Assembly: GCF_964340395.1 (NCBI RefSeq)
Contig: NC_135560.1
Span: 22,394,675 to 22,458,674, forward strand
Reading direction: 5' to 3'
Length of the DNA: 64,000 bases
Origin: Glandiceps talaboti
Lineage: Eukaryota; Hemichordata; Enteropneusta; Spengelidae
Positions within the stretch are counted from its first letter, which is position 1. Each line of letters opens with the position of its first letter. Position numbers and translations under genes: made by a program. This document shows, piece after piece, positions 63,787 to 64,000 of the stretch. Under the pieces are notes generated by a model, which searched no databases, was not told the DNA's origin, and saw nothing but the letters and a program-made list of their open reading frames with translations.

Positions 63787-64000
63787 ACAAAACTAAAGAA
63801 ATTTAGTTTTATATCAAAATGTTTTGTCAAAAAATACCATTTTTTATCAAAATTCATGGTTGAATGAACTTTCACCTTTAGAAATATGTACAGACAAAGA
63901 TGTTACTGTGGTCACAAATCTGTGTTACTAAACACCAACAAATTTATCAAATTTCCACATTTCTATTAAAAAACTTTTTTTTAAAAAGATCCTTTTTCTC

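Overview
The window is nuclear DNA of an invertebrate animal. Introns of 0.1 to 7 kb have canonical GT/AG ends, base composition is AT-rich, microsatellites are plentiful (CATA, GACA, GTCT, GA, CA), and there are many small inverted-repeat elements and minisatellites. The proteins are animal families: a Cys-loop receptor, CFAP161, GOLPH3 and a PDZD2/pro-IL-16 relative. A single locus seems to stand for what vertebrates split into PDZD2 and IL16. Together with a short TTAGGG-type tract, this fits a lophotrochozoan or a non-vertebrate deuterostome. I cannot decide between them from sequence alone.

Layout from left to right. (1) 0.4-1.0 kb, plus strand: last coding exon of a nicotinic-acetylcholine-receptor-like subunit, followed by a probable long 3'UTR. 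(2) 8.3-18.0 kb, minus strand: a complete seven-exon CFAP161 gene (289 aa, axonemal). Its third intron holds a probable two-exon gene for a 51-aa secreted or membrane mini-protein, which I do not recognise, with promoter-like motifs upstream. (3) 18.0-20.1 kb: the head-to-head interval between CFAP161 and GOLPH3, with an RFX X-box match near the CFAP161 start, large microsatellites, two fold-back elements and a GOLPH3 promoter carrying YY1-like and CRE-like motifs. (4) 20.1-35.4 kb, plus strand: a complete four-exon GOLPH3 gene (287 aa). Its first intron is about 6.8 kb; the second carries a possible minus-strand coding exon and a higher-order minisatellite; the third ends in a tandem duplication that copies the exon-4 splice acceptor. 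(5) 36-45.6 kb: intergenic, dominated by a 25-copy, 49-bp satellite array. (6) 45.7-57.7 kb, minus strand: the 3' six exons of a PDZD2/IL-16-like gene. One exon of about 6.5 kb encodes a disordered, repeat-rich region and is followed by two PDZ domains, the last ending the protein exactly as in pro-IL-16. (7) 57.7-64 kb: probable intron and upstream sequence of that gene, a possible plus-strand first exon at 61.5 kb, and fold-back repeats.

The genes do not form an operon or one pathway; the interest lies in their linkage. In human, PDZD2 and GOLPH3 are neighbours on 5p13, while IL16 and CFAP161 are neighbours on 15q25. Here all the partners sit side by side, as expected of the unduplicated ancestral block. 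The most novel candidates are the nested mini-protein gene, the duplicated GOLPH3 splice acceptor, and the satellite monomer found both in an array and alone. I saw no tRNA, rRNA, CRISPR array, integrated virus or intact autonomous transposon.
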